From positions 1-45,985 of the forward strand of contig CAMWMK010000019.1 in assembly GCA_947175295.1 (NCBI GenBank): DNA of 45,985 bases. The letters run 5' to 3'. The notes under the pieces were generated by a model. That model did no database searches. It saw only the letters and a program-made list of their open reading frames with translations, and was not told the origin of the DNA. A program made the translations under genes and the position numbers. Origin of the DNA: an uncultured Porphyromonadaceae bacterium. GTDB taxonomy: Bacteria > Bacteroidota > Bacteroidia > Bacteroidales > Muribaculaceae. Positions within the stretch are counted from its first letter, which is position 1; every line of letters starts with the position of its first letter. Positions 8,779-18,666 of this stretch are shown here, in pieces.

Positions 8779-9249
8779 AAAAAGATAGCAAGCTTTACGA
8801 TCGACCATCTCACCCTTCAGCCGGGTGTATATGTAAGCCGGAAAGACACCACTCCCTCCGGCGATGTGATCACGACATTCGACATCAGGATGACCGCTCC
8901 CAACAGGCAGCCGGCCCTCTCAATATCAGCACTTCACGCCATGGAGCATCTGGCGGCCACATTCCTCCGAAATCATCAGCAGTGGGGCGACCGCATAGTG
9001 TATTGGGGCCCTATGGGCTGCTGCACCGGCAACTACCTCCTGCTCAACGGCGATCTCGACAGCAACGACATACTGCCGCTTCTTAAGGAGACATTCGAAT
9101 TCATAGCCGAATTCGACGGAGAAGTGCCGGGAGCCACCCCTAAAGACTGCGGCAACTACCTGCTCATGAACCTCCCTGAAGCCCGCATGGCCGCGCGCGA
9201 CTACCTCGCGATTTTAAACGACAGTGAGTTACAGACCGAATATCCCTGA
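8776..9249 (+). CDS. luxS: S-ribosylhomocysteine lyase (AI-2 synthase)
   Basis: A 157-residue LuxS. It cleaves S-ribosylhomocysteine to homocysteine and DPD, the precursor of autoinducer AI-2, in the activated methyl cycle. The zinc motif HAMEH sits at 54-58 (H54, H58, general base E57), the catalytic Cys in GCCTGNY at about C82, and the third zinc ligand at C125 in DCGNY. Length is standard. It is followed after 40 bases by an aminotransferase gene in the same direction. The nucleosidase that supplies its substrate (Pfs) is not in the window. Confidence 0.97.
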   Translation: MKKIASFTIDHLTLQPGVYVSRKDTTPSGDVITTFDIRMTAPNRQPALSISALHAMEHLAATFLRNHQQWGDRIVYWGPMGCCTGNYLLLNGDLDSNDILPLLKETFEFIAEFDGEVPGATPKDCGNYLLMNLPEARMAARDYLAILNDSELQTEYP

Positions 9250-9289
9250 GAAAGTATCTTATTTCATAATACATAATTCAAAATTTCCA

Positions 9290-10480
9290 ATGGCACACCT
9301 ATCCCAGCGTGGCTTCGAGATGCCCGCTTCCCCCATACGACGCCTCGCTCCTTTGGCCAACGACGCCATAAAGCGCGGCATAAAGGTATACAGGCTGAAC
9401 ATCGGACAGCCCGACCTTCCTACTCCTCCACAAGCCTTCGAAGCACTCCACAACATCGACCGCGATGTGCTCGAATACAGTCCTTCCGATGGTCTGCCCT
9501 CTCTTCGGGCCAAGCTTAAGGAATATTACCACAGATTCAACATAGATGTGGACGTAGACGACATCATCGTGACTTCAGGCGGATCCGAAGCGGTACTCTT
9601 CTCGTTTATGGCCTGTCTTGATCCGGGCGACGAAATCATCGTCCCTGAGCCGGCATATGCCAACTATATGGCTTTCGCCATCTCGGCAGGAGCCAAGATA
9701 GTCTCCATCCCTTCATCGATCGACAAGGGCTTCGCACTTCCACCCATCGAGGAGTTTGAAAAGCTCATCACTCCCCGCACGAAAGGAATACTTATCTGCA
9801 ACCCCAACAATCCTACAGGCTACCTATATACCATAAAGGAGATGATGCAGATCCGCGACCTCGTTAAGAAATACGATCTCTTCCTTTTCTCCGACGAGGT
9901 ATACCGAGAGTTCTGCTACACGGGTGCCCCCTACGTATCGGCTTTCCATCTGCCGGGCATAGAGGAAAACGTAGTGCTCATCGACTCCGTATCCAAGCGC
10001 TACAACGAATGCGGCATTCGAATCGGCGCGCTCATCACTAAAAACAAGGAACTGCGCGCCAACGTCATGAAGTTCTGCCAGGCGCGTCTCAGCCCCCCGC
10101 TTATCGGACAGATCATAGCCGAGGCTTCCGTCGACGCCGACCGCGAATATATGCTCGATGTATATAACGAATATGTGGCGCGCCGCAATTTCCTCGTCGA
10201 CGGCATCAATAAGATTCCTGGGTGCTATTCTCCTATCCCCATGGGAGCGTTCTATACGGTGGCGAGTCTGCCTGTAGACGACGCCGACAAGTTCTGCGAA
10301 TGGTGTCTGAAGGAATTCTCCTACGAGGGACAGACCATCTTCATGGCTCCGGCTTCAGGCTTCTATACCACTCCGGGCGCTGGACGCAACGAAGTGCGCC
10401 TTGCCTACGTGCTTAACCGCGAAGAGCTCGGCAAAGCCCTCATCGTATTGGAAAAAGCACTTGAAGCGTATAATAGTTGA
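9290..10480 (+). CDS. PLP-dependent aminotransferase, aspartate type
   Basis: A class I/II fold aminotransferase of about 396 residues. Visible motifs are NIGQPDLPTPP near the start, the substrate-loop NPNNPTGY, the PLP-phenol region SDEVYREF, and the PLP-lysine segment SVSKRYNECGIRIG. Class Ib aspartate aminotransferases are the closest description, but aromatic or alanine aminotransferases share these motifs, so substrate is not certain. I chose the ATG at 9290: the frame stays open upstream to a GTG at 9224 inside luxS, but those residues have no homologous look. Co-direction with luxS suggests one transcript. Confidence 0.88.
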   Translation: MAHLSQRGFEMPASPIRRLAPLANDAIKRGIKVYRLNIGQPDLPTPPQAFEALHNIDRDVLEYSPSDGLPSLRAKLKEYYHRFNIDVDVDDIIVTSGGSEAVLFSFMACLDPGDEIIVPEPAYANYMAFAISAGAKIVSIPSSIDKGFALPPIEEFEKLITPRTKGILICNPNNPTGYLYTIKEMMQIRDLVKKYDLFLFSDEVYREFCYTGAPYVSAFHLPGIEENVVLIDSVSKRYNECGIRIGALITKNKELRANVMKFCQARLSPPLIGQIIAEASVDADREYMLDVYNEYVARRNFLVDGINKIPGCYSPIPMGAFYTVASLPVDDADKFCEWCLKEFSYEGQTIFMAPASGFYTTPGAGRNEVRLAYVLNREELGKALIVLEKALEAYNS

Positions 10481-10585
10481 GCGTTTTACGTTGGACGTTG
10501 GACGTTTTACGTTGGACGTTTTACGAGAGACGTTTTACGTTGGAAGTGGGACGTTTTATGTGGGAGGTTGGAAGTCGTGAGAGGC
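10481..10585. repeat. Phased heptamer tandem repeat, 15 units
   Basis: The 105 bases after the aminotransferase stop divide cleanly into 15 units of seven bases: the main types are ACGTTTT and ACGTTGG, with decayed units (ACGAGAG, AAGTGGG, ATGTGGG, AGGTTGG) toward the right end. The array starts at the base after the stop codon and ends at the base before the T-tract of the minus-strand RNA gene at 10586. Confidence 0.85.
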
Positions 10586-10655
10586 AAAAAAAAATTGATT
10601 GTCATCACGACAACCAATCTTCTGTTAACCTTAAAATCTAATACCATGAAAAACT
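10586..10655 (-). ncRNA. Small RNA gene, family copy A
   Basis: Read on the minus strand: a -7 box TAATTTTG (10668-10661), the shared core GAGTTTTTCATGGTATTAG, then TTAAGGTTAAC, and an intrinsic terminator with a 10-bp stem (ATTGGTTGTC with GACAATCAAT, one wobble pair), loop GTGAT and nine T. No TTTG is found at -33. Expected RNA is about 70 nt. A reading frame from the AUG in the core is open here but is absent in copy C, so coding is unlikely. It converges on the aminotransferase. Two more copies lie at 21806 and 22668. Confidence 0.7.
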
Positions 10656-10737
10656 CGATGCAAAATTAGTGATAATTTCCGAAATGATGTTATAAAACAT
10701 AAAAAATCTCTCCCTATTTAACGTTTTTTAACGAAAA

Positions 10738-12051
10738 ATGAGAAGAATCGACATAAAAAGGGGGTTGGCAATCATATTTCTGACCGCTATTATCTCTACT
10801 GCGGTAATATTCATCCTGGCTTACCGCCATCTTAAAAAGGAGACGCAGGAAGAGTTGACAGCGGAATCGGAGATCATCGTCAATGACTGGAGCGACCGAC
10901 TCACCAATGAGCTCTCCGATGCTCCGGGCTTAGACAAGATGGACCGCGAGATCGAGCGCTTCATCGGAAGATGGAACATAAAGGGGCTGTCGCTTGCCGT
11001 GACCCGCAACGACTCTCTGCTCTATGCCAAAGGCTACGGCATGGCCGACGTAGAGGAGGGACGCCCGATGACACCGCAAAACATAATGAGGCTGGCATCG
11101 GCATCGAAACTCGTCACGGCGATAACCATAATGCGTCTGGCCGAGGAGGGGAAGCTCTCCCTTGGCTCAAAGGTGTTCGGTCCGGAAGGAATACTCAACG
11201 ACTCGGCGTATACGGCCGCCATAAAAGACCCGCGCCTCTTCGACGTCACGGTAGACCATCTGCTGCAGCATAAGGGAGGTTTCGGACTGGGTGCCGGCGA
11301 TCCGATGTTCAACACAAAAGACATAATAAAGGCCAAGCAGCTATCCGGTCCTCCTACGAATGAGGAACTGACCGAGATAGTGCTCGGGCGCAGGATAGCC
11401 TTCACCCCGGGACAGGGTTTCCGCTACTCCAACTTCGGATATATGCTTCTTTCTCTCGTAATAGAAAGAGTGACGGGGCGCGACTACTGGGAGTTCGTCA
11501 CCGATGAAGTGCTGCATCCGGCCGGATGCTACCGCTTCCGGCCGGCAACGAACTACTATGCCGACCGCAGCGAAGACGAGGTGCATTACTACGGACCGGA
11601 CAACGACCCCGTGGAGGAATGGAACGGCAGCGGACGCATGGTGGAGCGCGTATACGGCGGAAGCAATGTCAACGGGCTCGTAGGAGCCGGCGGCTGGTGC
11701 GCCTCGGCCTCTGATCTGGCGCGTCTCGTAGCCGCTACCGACAAGTATCCCCACGTAAGCAACATCATCAGCAACGAGTCGATCGACACCCTTACGGCCT
11801 TCGCTAAAAACGACCATATATCACGAGGCTGGAGCGAGATAGACGAGCACGGCAAATGGCGCCGTACAGGTACGCTCTCCTCCACCCACACGCTCATCGA
11901 ACGCTTCCCCAACGGGGAGTGCTGGGTGATGATCACCAACTCCGGAGTATGGACAGGCCATACCTTCTCGCGGGAAATGACCAAACTCATCAGCAATCTG
12001 CGCGCCCGCTACGACAACGCGTTTCCACGACGCGACCTCTGGGGGTCTTGA
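10738..12051 (+). CDS. Serine hydrolase, beta-lactamase (class C) family
   Basis: A 437-residue protein with an N-terminal membrane helix at about 10-28 and a beta-lactamase/D-alanyl carboxypeptidase-type domain from about residue 65 on. The active-site serine motif S-A-S-K is at 121-124 and the Y-S-N motif at 230-232. Such proteins include class C beta-lactamases, DD-peptidases and esterases; without the usual clear third KTG/HTG box I would not claim antibiotic resistance. The catalytic domain is expected outside the cytoplasm, anchored by the first helix. The upstream region has a direct repeat TTTAACG but no consensus promoter. Confidence 0.85.
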   Translation: MRRIDIKRGLAIIFLTAIISTAVIFILAYRHLKKETQEELTAESEIIVNDWSDRLTNELSDAPGLDKMDREIERFIGRWNIKGLSLAVTRNDSLLYAKGYGMADVEEGRPMTPQNIMRLASASKLVTAITIMRLAEEGKLSLGSKVFGPEGILNDSAYTAAIKDPRLFDVTVDHLLQHKGGFGLGAGDPMFNTKDIIKAKQLSGPPTNEELTEIVLGRRIAFTPGQGFRYSNFGYMLLSLVIERVTGRDYWEFVTDEVLHPAGCYRFRPATNYYADRSEDEVHYYGPDNDPVEEWNGSGRMVERVYGGSNVNGLVGAGGWCASASDLARLVAATDKYPHVSNIISNESIDTLTAFAKNDHISRGWSEIDEHGKWRRTGTLSSTHTLIERFPNGECWVMITNSGVWTGHTFSREMTKLISNLRARYDNAFPRRDLWGS

Positions 12052-12102
12052 TGGTTTTACAGCATAATAAAATAAACCCCTAAGCAAGCGCGTTGTAAGT
12101 AT

Positions 12103-14097
12103 ATGCGAAAAATCAGTCAAATATTGCTCTTGCTCATAGCCGCCTTTCTTACGGCGGCCCTTCCTTCATGCAAGTCGGTGAAGCTCTCCGATGCCGACGA
12201 CACCATGGCCCGCGGCGAATACTTCGCCGCCTCCAACATGTATCGCAAGATCTACAACCGACTGACGAAACCTGATGAGCGCCCGCTTCGCGGAGAAGTG
12301 GCGCTGAAACTCGCCTCCTGCTATCAGCGGCTCAACCGCCCGGCCAACGCTTCGGCGGCATATCAGAACGCGCTCCGCTACGGACAGACCGACTCCACGA
12401 TCTATCTGCGTCTCGGCCAGATGCTTCAGGCTCAGGGAAAGTATCCGCAGGCTATCACGGAATATGAGAAATACCTCGAATGGCGCCCCGACGATCCGGT
12501 GGCGCGCGCCGGAGTAAGGGGATGCAACATCGCCATCGCCTCAAAGGAGGCTCCTAAGAGCCGCTACATCGTGAAGCAGCCGAAACTCTTCAATTCGCGG
12601 CGCGCCGATTTCGCTCCGATGTATTTCGACAAGAACTACGACATCCTCTACTACACCACCACCAACGAGAAAGCCACCGGCGACAACAAGTCGGAGATCA
12701 CCGGCATGAAGAAGGGCGACATCTGGATGGCGAAGAAAAACGAAAAAGGGGAATGGCAACGTCCGGAGCCCGTAGAAGGGGAACTTAACACTGACGCCGA
12801 CGAGGGCATAATATCCTTCTCTCCGGACGGGCAGACGATGTATCTCACCGTAGCGAAACGCTCGGAGACCTCCAGCACATCGGTGGAGATACACACCTCT
12901 CGCCGAAGCGAGGCCTCATGGAGCGCGCCGCAGAAATTCGAGATACTCAACGACACGGTGACCGCCGTAGGGCATCCCGCAGTATCTCCCGATGGCCGCT
13001 ACCTCTACTTCACATCCGACATGCCGGGCGGATACGGCGGCCTCGACATATGGCGCATCAACCTTCAGGAACGCGGAGGAAGCCTCGAGAACCTCGGTCC
13101 GCAGATCAATACCCAGGGCAACGAATCGTTTCCCTACCTTCGCACCGACTCCACCCTCTACTTCTCGAGCGACGGGCACTCCGGCTACGGCGGACTCGAC
13201 ATATTCAAGGCTCAGCTCAACTCTACGGGCGACCGCTGGAGCGTAGACAACATGGGGCTTCCGCTCAACTCTACGGGCGATGACTTCGGCATCACTTTCG
13301 GCCCCGGAGAGTCGGGATTCTTCAGTTCCAACCGCGGCGACGCCCGAGGCTACGACCATATCTACTCCTTCCTTCTTCCCGACCTCAAGATAAGCATCGC
13401 CGGATGGGTAGTGGACAAGGACGACGAACCGGTGCCCAACGCCATCATCCGCATCGTGGGCAACGACGGATCGAACCAGAAGGAAGTGGCCCGCGACGAC
13501 GGAAGCTTCAAGTTTAACCTTCAGCGCGGCGTAAAATATGTGATGATGGCCGGAGCGAAAGGCTACCTCAACCAAAAGGTGGAATTTGAGAGCGATACAG
13601 CCGAGGAAGACGCAGAATACGGCATCGACTTCATACTGGCATCCATATCGAAACCGAGCGTAGTGGAAAACATCTTCTACGATTTCGACAAGGCCACCCT
13701 GCGTCCGGAATCGAGGGAAGCCCTCGACGAACTCGCCGTGATGCTGGAAGACAACCCCAACGTATCCATAGAGATGAGCGCGCATACCGACCGCAAGGGA
13801 AGCGAGGAATACAACATATCGCTTTCCGAACGCCGCGCCAAGAGCGTGGTGGACTACCTTGTGGAAAAAGGCATCAATCCATCGCGCCTTACCTGGGTGG
13901 GCTACGGCAAGACACGCCCGAAGACCGTCACCAAACGCATCAACAAGGAATTCCCCCAGTTTGAGGAGGGAACCGAACTGACTCCTGAATTCATAGAGAC
14001 TCTTTCCGAAGAAGACCAGGAGGCAGCCGACCAGATCAACCGCCGCACAGAATTCCAAGTGACGGCCATCGATACCGATTACGAGCTCACACTATAA
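12103..14097 (+). CDS. TPR / beta-propeller / OmpA-type lipoprotein (PorE-like architecture)
   Basis: A 664-residue outer-membrane lipoprotein. Lipobox LPSC puts the lipidated Cys at residue 23. Domains in order: TPR repeats (about 30-165), a PD40/WD40-like propeller (about 185-425; repeated SPDG, YLYFTSD and GGLDI blocks), a carboxypeptidase-regulatory-like domain (about 430-515), and an OmpA peptidoglycan-binding domain (520-656) with NIFYDFDKATL and NRRTEF. The OmpA domain has an insert of about 30 residues before NRRTEF. PorE of the type IX secretion system has this order of domains, but similar proteins occur in Bacteroidetes without that system, so the role is likely anchoring an envelope complex to peptidoglycan. 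Confidence 0.88.
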   Translation: MRKISQILLLLIAAFLTAALPSCKSVKLSDADDTMARGEYFAASNMYRKIYNRLTKPDERPLRGEVALKLASCYQRLNRPANASAAYQNALRYGQTDSTIYLRLGQMLQAQGKYPQAITEYEKYLEWRPDDPVARAGVRGCNIAIASKEAPKSRYIVKQPKLFNSRRADFAPMYFDKNYDILYYTTTNEKATGDNKSEITGMKKGDIWMAKKNEKGEWQRPEPVEGELNTDADEGIISFSPDGQTMYLTVAKRSETSSTSVEIHTSRRSEASWSAPQKFEILNDTVTAVGHPAVSPDGRYLYFTSDMPGGYGGLDIWRINLQERGGSLENLGPQINTQGNESFPYLRTDSTLYFSSDGHSGYGGLDIFKAQLNSTGDRWSVDNMGLPLNSTGDDFGITFGPGESGFFSSNRGDARGYDHIYSFLLPDLKISIAGWVVDKDDEPVPNAIIRIVGNDGSNQKEVARDDGSFKFNLQRGVKYVMMAGAKGYLNQKVEFESDTAEEDAEYGIDFILASISKPSVVENIFYDFDKATLRPESREALDELAVMLEDNPNVSIEMSAHTDRKGSEEYNISLSERRAKSVVDYLVEKGINPSRLTWVGYGKTRPKTVTKRINKEFPQFEEGTELTPEFIETLSEEDQEAADQINRRTEFQVTAIDTDYELTL

Positions 14098-14124
14098 GGG
14101 TTAGGAGTAAAAACTTAAATCTAA

Positions 14125-14156
14125 TTTGCCTATGTCGGATTTTTTTTGTAAATTTG
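14125..14156 (+). promoter_or_regulatory. Promoter of hpt
   Basis: TTTG at 14125-14128, 20-base spacer, TAAATTTG at 14149-14156. Start expected near 14161, leaving a leader of only about 12 bases before the hpt ATG at 14173. Confidence 0.8.
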
Positions 14157-14172
14157 CACAAACTATTGTCAT

Positions 14173-14724
14173 ATGCAAACAGAGAAGCAAGTTATAGTAG
14201 ACGGACTCACTTTCGTGCCTTATCTCACACGCGAAGAGATAGCGGCGCAGGTGGAGCGAGTGGCAGCGGAAATCGCCAAGGACTATGAAGGGAAAGCCCC
14301 CATTTTCCTATGCGTACTGACCGGCGCGTTCGTCTTCGCCTCCGACCTCATCCGCGCCACCGGCATCAACGACGCCAAGATCTCCTTCATAAGATACAAA
14401 TCTTACGAAGGCACATCCTCTACCGGCACAGTGAAACAGATCATCGGGCTTACCGACGACATCGAAGGCCGCGACGTGATAATCATCGAAGACATCGTAG
14501 ACACAGGCCTAACGGCTTGCCGCATGATAGAAGACCTCAAGAAGAAGAATCCCGCTTCGGTGAAATTCGCCACGCTGCTCTACAAACCGGTGAGCAGCCA
14601 GACCGGCTTCACGCCCGACTATGTGGCCTTCACGATTCCCCCGAAATTCATAATCGGATATGGTCTCGACCTTGACGGAAAAGCACGCAACATACCCGAC
14701 ATATACGTCATAAAGGAAGACTAA
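14173..14724 (+). CDS. hpt: Hypoxanthine phosphoribosyltransferase
   Basis: A 183-residue purine salvage enzyme that transfers phosphoribose from PRPP to hypoxanthine or guanine. The PRPP-binding motif VIIIEDIVDTGLTA is at about 102-115, and the flexible-loop segment FIRYKSYEGTSSTG at 72-85 is typical of bacterial HPRT. Its own promoter lies just upstream, and adk follows after 36 bases, a common pairing in Bacteroidetes. Confidence 0.95.
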   Translation: MQTEKQVIVDGLTFVPYLTREEIAAQVERVAAEIAKDYEGKAPIFLCVLTGAFVFASDLIRATGINDAKISFIRYKSYEGTSSTGTVKQIIGLTDDIEGRDVIIIEDIVDTGLTACRMIEDLKKKNPASVKFATLLYKPVSSQTGFTPDYVAFTIPPKFIIGYGLDLDGKARNIPDIYVIKED

Positions 14725-14760
14725 ACCCTTAAACTCCTAAACTAAAACACAACGAAAACC

Positions 14761-15342
14761 ATGTTGAATCTGGTATTATTCGGTGCCCCCGGCAGCGGTA
14801 AGGGTACTCAGAGCGAAAAGATAATCGACCGCTACGGTCTCCACCACATCTCCACCGGCGAAGTGCTGCGCAAGCAGATAAAGGAAGGTACGGAACTCGG
14901 CAAGATCGCCGACTCCTACATCAGCAAAGGACATCTTATCCCCGACGACCTCATGATCGACATACTCCGCCAGGAACTCAAAGGACTCCCCAAGGAGTGC
15001 AAGGGAGTGATATTCGACGGTTTCCCCCGCACCATCCCGCAGGCCGAAGAGCTTGAAAACCTCCTCGCGGAGATCGGATCAGACCTCACCGGAGTGGTAG
15101 GACTTGAAGTGCCGGAAGAAGAACTCGTAGCCCGCATGCTCAAGCGCGGCAAGGAGACAGGACGAGCCGACGACAACATCGACACTATCCTCAACCGCCT
15201 GAAGGTATACCACAATCAGACCGAACCCCTCAAGGAGCACTATCAGGGCAAGGGAGCCTATATGCATATCGACGGGCTCGGCGATGTGGACTCGATTTTC
15301 GGCTCCATCTCAGACAAAATCGACGAGCGCATAAAGGGCTGA
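14761..15342 (+). CDS. adk: Adenylate kinase, short-LID type
   Basis: A 193-residue enzyme that interconverts ATP + AMP and 2 ADP. The P-loop GAPGSGKGTQ is at 8-17, the AMP site HHISTGEVLR follows, and the region FDGFPRTIPQAEEL is intact. The LID is short (GRADDNIDT) and lacks the zinc-binding cysteines. It is probably co-transcribed with hpt. Confidence 0.97.
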   Translation: MLNLVLFGAPGSGKGTQSEKIIDRYGLHHISTGEVLRKQIKEGTELGKIADSYISKGHLIPDDLMIDILRQELKGLPKECKGVIFDGFPRTIPQAEELENLLAEIGSDLTGVVGLEVPEEELVARMLKRGKETGRADDNIDTILNRLKVYHNQTEPLKEHYQGKGAYMHIDGLGDVDSIFGSISDKIDERIKG

Positions 15343-15367
15343 CCGCGCTTCAACCCAAGGACCTTAA

Positions 15368-17386
<2,019 letters not shown>

Positions 17387-17411
17387 TCTAAACGTAATAA
17401 TAACCCATGGC

Positions 17412-17443
17412 AAGGGGGCTGATTCGTGAGAATCGGTCCCCTT
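17412..17443 (+). terminator. Strong hairpin after gyrB, no T-tract
   Basis: A 14-bp stem (17412-17425 with 17430-17443, two wobble pairs) closed by a GTGA tetraloop lies 25 bases after the gyrB stop. The T-tract of an intrinsic terminator is missing, so it may protect the mRNA end or need a factor to terminate. Confidence 0.55.
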
Positions 17444-17523
17444 AAACTTAATCCTGAAATCAGATGAAACCTGCATCGAAAGGACACATATAGTTTTTTT
17501 TAACAAATTGAGACATCAATAAA

Positions 17524-17555
17524 TTTGTGTAACTCACTTTTTTTTACTAACTTTG
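17524..17555 (+). promoter_or_regulatory. Promoter of greA
   Basis: TTTG at 17524-17527, 20-base spacer, TAACTTTG at 17548-17555. Start near 17560, so the leader is about 133 bases, the longest in the window for a clear promoter. Confidence 0.8.
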
Positions 17556-17571
17556 CAGTCAAAACGATGCA

Positions 17572-17630
17572 GGGTCCTTTTAGAAGCTGACAATCAGCCG
17601 ACAAAGGGGACTCATATTTTTTAACCCCTT
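17572..17630 (+). promoter_or_regulatory. greA leader with competing hairpins (candidate attenuator)
   Basis: Hairpin 1 pairs GGGTCC+TTT (17572-17580) with AAAGGGGACTC (17603-17613), encloses a small stem GCTGA/TCAGC (17586-17598), and is followed by ATATTTTTT (17614-17622), so it looks like a terminator. Hairpin 2 pairs AAGGGG (17604-17609) with CCCCTT (17625-17630), uses part of the same strand, and would prevent hairpin 1. A third perfect hairpin, TCCGGAC-TATG-GTCCGGA (17661-17678), lies 14 bases before the start codon. Termination at the T-run would give an RNA of about 60 nt. Confidence 0.55.
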
Positions 17631-17692
17631 GAGAAAACAAAAAAACATTACAGCAAACCATCCGGACTATGGTCCGGAATACTTAAACGACC

Positions 17693-18157
17693 ATGGCTAC
17701 TTACCTCACAAAAGAAGGATATGACAAGAAAATGGCTGAGCTTGCCGAACTTGAGGCACAGCGTCCGGCCATCAAGAACGCCATCGCGGAGGCCCGCGAC
17801 AAAGGCGACCTCTCTGAGAACGCAGAATACGATGCCGCAAAGGAGGCTCAGGGAATGCTTGAGATGAAGATCGCAAAGATAAAGGAGCTAATCGCGTCAT
17901 CCCGAATCATCGACGACAGCAAGATCACTACCGATGAAGTAGGCCTACTCAACAAGGTGACGATCAAGAACACCAAGAACGGCATGCAGATGACCTACAC
18001 CATCGTGACGGAAAACGAGGCAAACCTCGCCGAGAAGAAGATCGCATCCTCCACCCCCATCGCAAAGGCCCTCATGGGCCATAAGATCGGCGACAAGGTG
18101 AAGGTGGACGCGCCTGTAGGCGTACTCGAGTTTGAAATCCTTAACATCGAACTCTGA
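17693..18157 (+). CDS. greA: Transcription elongation factor GreA
   Basis: A 154-residue secondary-channel factor that makes RNA polymerase cut backtracked transcripts. The N-terminal coiled coil carries the conserved tip with acidic residues (ARDKGDLSENAEYDAAKE at about 33-50), and the C-terminal FKBP-like domain ends PVGVLEFEILNIEL. The gene has its own promoter and a structured leader, and the HIT gene follows after two bases, so the two are co-transcribed. Confidence 0.96.
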   Translation: MATYLTKEGYDKKMAELAELEAQRPAIKNAIAEARDKGDLSENAEYDAAKEAQGMLEMKIAKIKELIASSRIIDDSKITTDEVGLLNKVTIKNTKNGMQMTYTIVTENEANLAEKKIASSTPIAKALMGHKIGDKVKVDAPVGVLEFEILNIEL

Positions 18158-18159
18158 CC

Positions 18160-18552
18160 ATGACCATCTTCTCAAGAATCGTAGCAGGCGAGATCCCTTC
18201 CTACAAAGTGGCTGAAGACGACCGCTACTACGCGTTTCTCGACATCAATCCCCTGCAGTGGGGCCATACGCTCGTAATCCCGAAGCAGGAGACCGACTAC
18301 ATCTTCGATCTTGACGACGAGACCCTCGCAGGCCTTCAGGTATTCGCCAAGAGAGTGGCAAAAGCCATTCAGAAAGCCATCCCCTGCCGAAAGGTAGGCC
18401 AGGCGGTACTCGGACTCGAAGTTCCCCACGCCCACATCCATCTCGTACCGCTCAAGACAGAGGGCGACATGGATTTCCATAAGAAGATCGAGAATCCCGA
18501 TCCCGCAGAGATGGCCCACATAGCCGCCGCCATAGCGGAAAACTTCGAATAA
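18160..18552 (+). CDS. HIT family nucleotide-binding protein
   Basis: A 130-residue histidine-triad protein. The motif HAHIH with flanking LVPL gives H90, H92 and H94, and the N-terminus IFSRIVAGEIPSYKV is typical of the HinT branch. Such proteins hydrolyse purine nucleoside phosphoramidates or related adenylated compounds. It starts two bases after the greA stop. Confidence 0.93.
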   Translation: MTIFSRIVAGEIPSYKVAEDDRYYAFLDINPLQWGHTLVIPKQETDYIFDLDDETLAGLQVFAKRVAKAIQKAIPCRKVGQAVLGLEVPHAHIHLVPLKTEGDMDFHKKIENPDPAEMAHIAAAIAENFE

Positions 18553-18555
18553 ACC

Positions 18556-18583
18556 TTAAGTCTTGAGTCTTAAGACTTGAGAT
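18556..18583. repeat. Four heptamer repeats after the HIT gene
   Basis: TTAAGTC, TTGAGTC, TTAAGAC and TTGAGAT follow in phase, starting three bases after the HIT stop codon. The block is also partly self-complementary (AAGTCTTGAG and CTTAAGACTT). Confidence 0.7.
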
Positions 18584-18595
18584 ACGAAAATTTTG

Positions 18596-18627
18596 AAGGT
18601 CCTCCTAAGCAATGGGAGGACCTTTTT
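18596..18627 (+). terminator. Intrinsic terminator of greA-HIT
   Basis: A 10-bp stem (AAGGTCCTCC with GGAGGACCTT), 9-base loop and a run of five T at 18623-18627. Confidence 0.88.
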
Positions 18628-18631
18628 CGTT

Positions 18632-18666
18632 ATAATAGGTATATGACCTTATTATAAACCTATTAT
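18632..18666 (+). promoter_or_regulatory. Repeated inverted arms over the acyl-CoA ligase start
   Basis: ATAATAGGT at 18632-18640 is perfectly inverted at 18658-18666 (ACCTATTAT), which includes the first two bases of the ATG at 18665. An intermediate arm ACCTTATTAT (18646-18655) can pair with the same left arm with one bulge. This may be an operator or a structure that hides the start codon. No TAnnTTTG box is seen here. Confidence 0.45.

Noticed and set aside
10738..12051. Antibiotic-resistance beta-lactamase
   Set aside because: The serine and Tyr motifs only show the broad serine-hydrolase family; esterases and peptidases share them and the context is not a resistance locus.
12916..14058. 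380-codon open frame antisense to the OmpA-type lipoprotein
   Set aside because: Complete overlap with a well-supported gene and no domain or promoter; a shadow frame.
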